Shown here: positions 36,532-37,886 of the stretch, one piece after another
Layout: each line of letters starts with the position of its first letter
How positions within the stretch are numbered: position 1 is the stretch's first letter
DNA from: Pseudomonadota bacterium
Lineage (GTDB): Bacteria; Bdellovibrionota_C; UBA2361; OMII01
Assembly: GCA_900299055.1 (NCBI GenBank)
Contig: OMII01000062.1
Span: 1-37,886, forward strand
Reading direction: 5' to 3'
DNA: 37,886 nucleotides
The notes under the pieces: model-generated
Database searches by the model: none
What the model saw: the letters and a program-made list of their open reading frames with translations, nothing else
Told to the model about the DNA's origin: nothing
Made by a program: the position numbers and the translations under genes

Positions 36532-37886
36532 ATGGTCCGATCCTACTTGTGCAGCCTCGCGTACGTGATAGCTGCGTTAACTACTCTCACCCCGCTCACA
36601 CTTATGGCTAACGGTAAGCCTTGCAAGCAGGGACTGAAGGGCGGATACGTAATTTGGAGTAAGGCAGGATCCACGGATGGAACAGGGGCATTTAGCTTCG
36701 GATCGGGACGCGCCTCCGTCTTGCCAGGATTCACCTGGAATGTCTCAGGTAAGCCCTTAAACGTGCGCATTGGAACTGACGAACCATTTAGCGGCGGCAA
36801 CTCCATGAAAGGATTCTATGGACAAGCCGATGACGCAACCAACCTGAACATTCGTATACAAGCTAACGAGACAGACCGTGGTCGCCCGATTCCGCACAGC
36901 GCGATTCTCACGATTCAATTCGACGCAACAACTCCAGCCTCTGGGTGGGGTTTCTCTGTTATAGACCTGGATGTGGACCAGGTCACTATTTCAGCTACAG
37001 ATGCCTCAGGGGCTGCGGTTCCAAAGGACATTATTGCGAAGTGGTTCATTCAAAAATTCGATGCGAACCCCTCTCAGGACGGCGTTAATATCCCCTCATG
37101 GGATCCTACCGACGCTGCCGTCGTAGGCTCGGAGAGTAGATCAACTCGCGTACGAACCACTGTTGAGGGCAGCTTGACTGACAGCGAAGCGGGCTCTGCC
37201 TGGTTTCAACCAAACATTTCTCTAAGGACCCTGACGCTTGAGTATGAGTCTCTCCAGGAGACCGCAACTCCGTCATATCATGTCTTGATCGGCGCGTGTG
37301 CGACGACCTTTACAAGCGCTACTCCAACACCTGCTGCTGGAGGCGACAGCGACGGCGATACGATTTCGGATGCGACTGAGGGTTCCGGTGATGGCGACAA
37401 CGATGACATACCGAATTATTTAGATCTCGACAGTGATGACGACGACATACCGGATTCAGTCGAAGGCGCAGACGATAGCGATAGTGATGGAGTACCAGAT
37501 TATCTCGACGGAGACTCGGATGGAGATAATGTCCCAGATCAAATTGAGCGAGATGCTGATGGCTCTCAATGCGCTGCAACAGGGCTCGACAACAACAGAG
37601 ACGGAATCGACGATGGTGTAGCCTCTTGCTCCACGTCACCGCTCTCTGATGATGACACCGATGGCAACCCGGATCTTACGGACTCCGACTCTGACAATGA
37701 CGGCAAAACTGATGGTGACGAGGCCTACGATATGGATGGAGACGGAGACCGCGACGTAGAGCCGAGCGGAGAGGATACTAACGACAATGGTACCGATGAC
37801 GCCTTTGAGTCGTTTACGACTCCAGATGATCTCAACTTGGGATATGTCGGCGAACTGAATGAGGCGCCGTGCACATCGACATCAGC
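36532..37886 (+). CDS. Secreted protein with thrombospondin type 3-like / DxDxDG calcium-binding repeats, 3' end truncated by window edge
   Basis: Manual translation from ATG at 36532 stays open to the edge (451 codons): MVRSYLCSLAYVIAALTTLTPLTLMANGKPCKQGLKGGYVIWSKAGS...; from about 37340 GGDSDGDTISDATEGSGDGDNDDIPNYLDLDSDDDDIPDSVEGADDSDSDGVPDYLDGDSDGDNVPD. Absent from ORF track because there is no stop. Confidence 0.88.
   Translation, partial: MVRSYLCSLAYVIAALTTLTPLTLMANGKPCKQGLKGGYVIWSKAGSTDGTGAFSFGSGRASVLPGFTWNVSGKPLNVRIGTDEPFSGGNSMKGFYGQADDATNLNIRIQANETDRGRPIPHSAILTIQFDATTPASGWGFSVIDLDVDQVTISATDASGAAVPKDIIAKWFIQKFDANPSQDGVNIPSWDPTDAAVVGSESRSTRVRTTVEGSLTDSEAGSAWFQPNISLRTLTLEYESLQETATPSYHVLIGACATTFTSATPTPAAGGDSDGDTISDATEGSGDGDNDDIPNYLDLDSDDDDIPDSVEGADDSDSDGVPDYLDGDSDGDNVPDQIERDADGSQCAATGLDNNRDGIDDGVASCSTSPLSDDDTDGNPDLTDSDSDNDGKTDGDEAYDMDGDGDRDVEPSGEDTNDNGTDDAFESFTTPDDLNLGYVGELNEAPCTSTS
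37340..37800 (+). repeat. Coding repeats of Asp-rich (D-x-D-x-D-G-x-P-D) Ca2+-binding motifs
   Basis: Recurrent GACxxCGAT..GGA..CCAGAT codon blocks in frame. Confidence 0.8.

Noticed and set aside
37319-37639. Arg/His-rich minus-strand ORF (106 aa)
   Set aside because: Antisense of the Asp-rich repeat coding region; composition is explained by the repeats.
37340-37800. Possible CRISPR or tandem-repeat array
   Set aside because: Repeats are degenerate, in frame and encode DxDxDG motifs; no constant repeat/spacer pattern.

Overview
The 37.9 kb window looks like a contig from a Gram-negative bacterium; a pilP gene and AMIN-domain protein indicate a type IV pilus lineage. I did not assign a taxon. 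Positions 1-29 are not biological: they match the Illumina Nextera/Tn5 adapter, so the left edge is a contig end. Most of the window is dense chromosomal gene content: five tRNAs, SYLF protein, DUF2520 protein, Na+/H+ antiporter-like protein, UDPGP-type UGPase, manA, orphan VirD4-like ATPase, saccharopine dehydrogenase-like protein, putative molybdenum carrier, tandem HD protein, rocD, asnS, pilP, comM/yifB, AMIN protein, a 783-aa multi-HTH-like protein next to a TerB/J-domain protein, spoVR/DUF444/prkA, purL-purF, PCMT-like methyltransferase, and a truncated Ca-binding-repeat secreted protein. Two edge genes are absent from the ORF track because they run off the window: a divergent RelA/SpoT-like synthetase (30..1020, minus) and the DxDxDG-repeat protein (36532..37886, plus). 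The best leads are (1) the divergent alarmone-synthetase-like gene and, about 12 kb away, an asymmetric tandem SpoT/MESH1-like HD protein, and (2) the two-gene unit of a large protein with several degenerate HTH-like modules plus a TerB/J-domain co-chaperone. No CRISPR array, rRNA, transposase or integrase was seen. All family calls come from reading motifs by eye; no searches were run.
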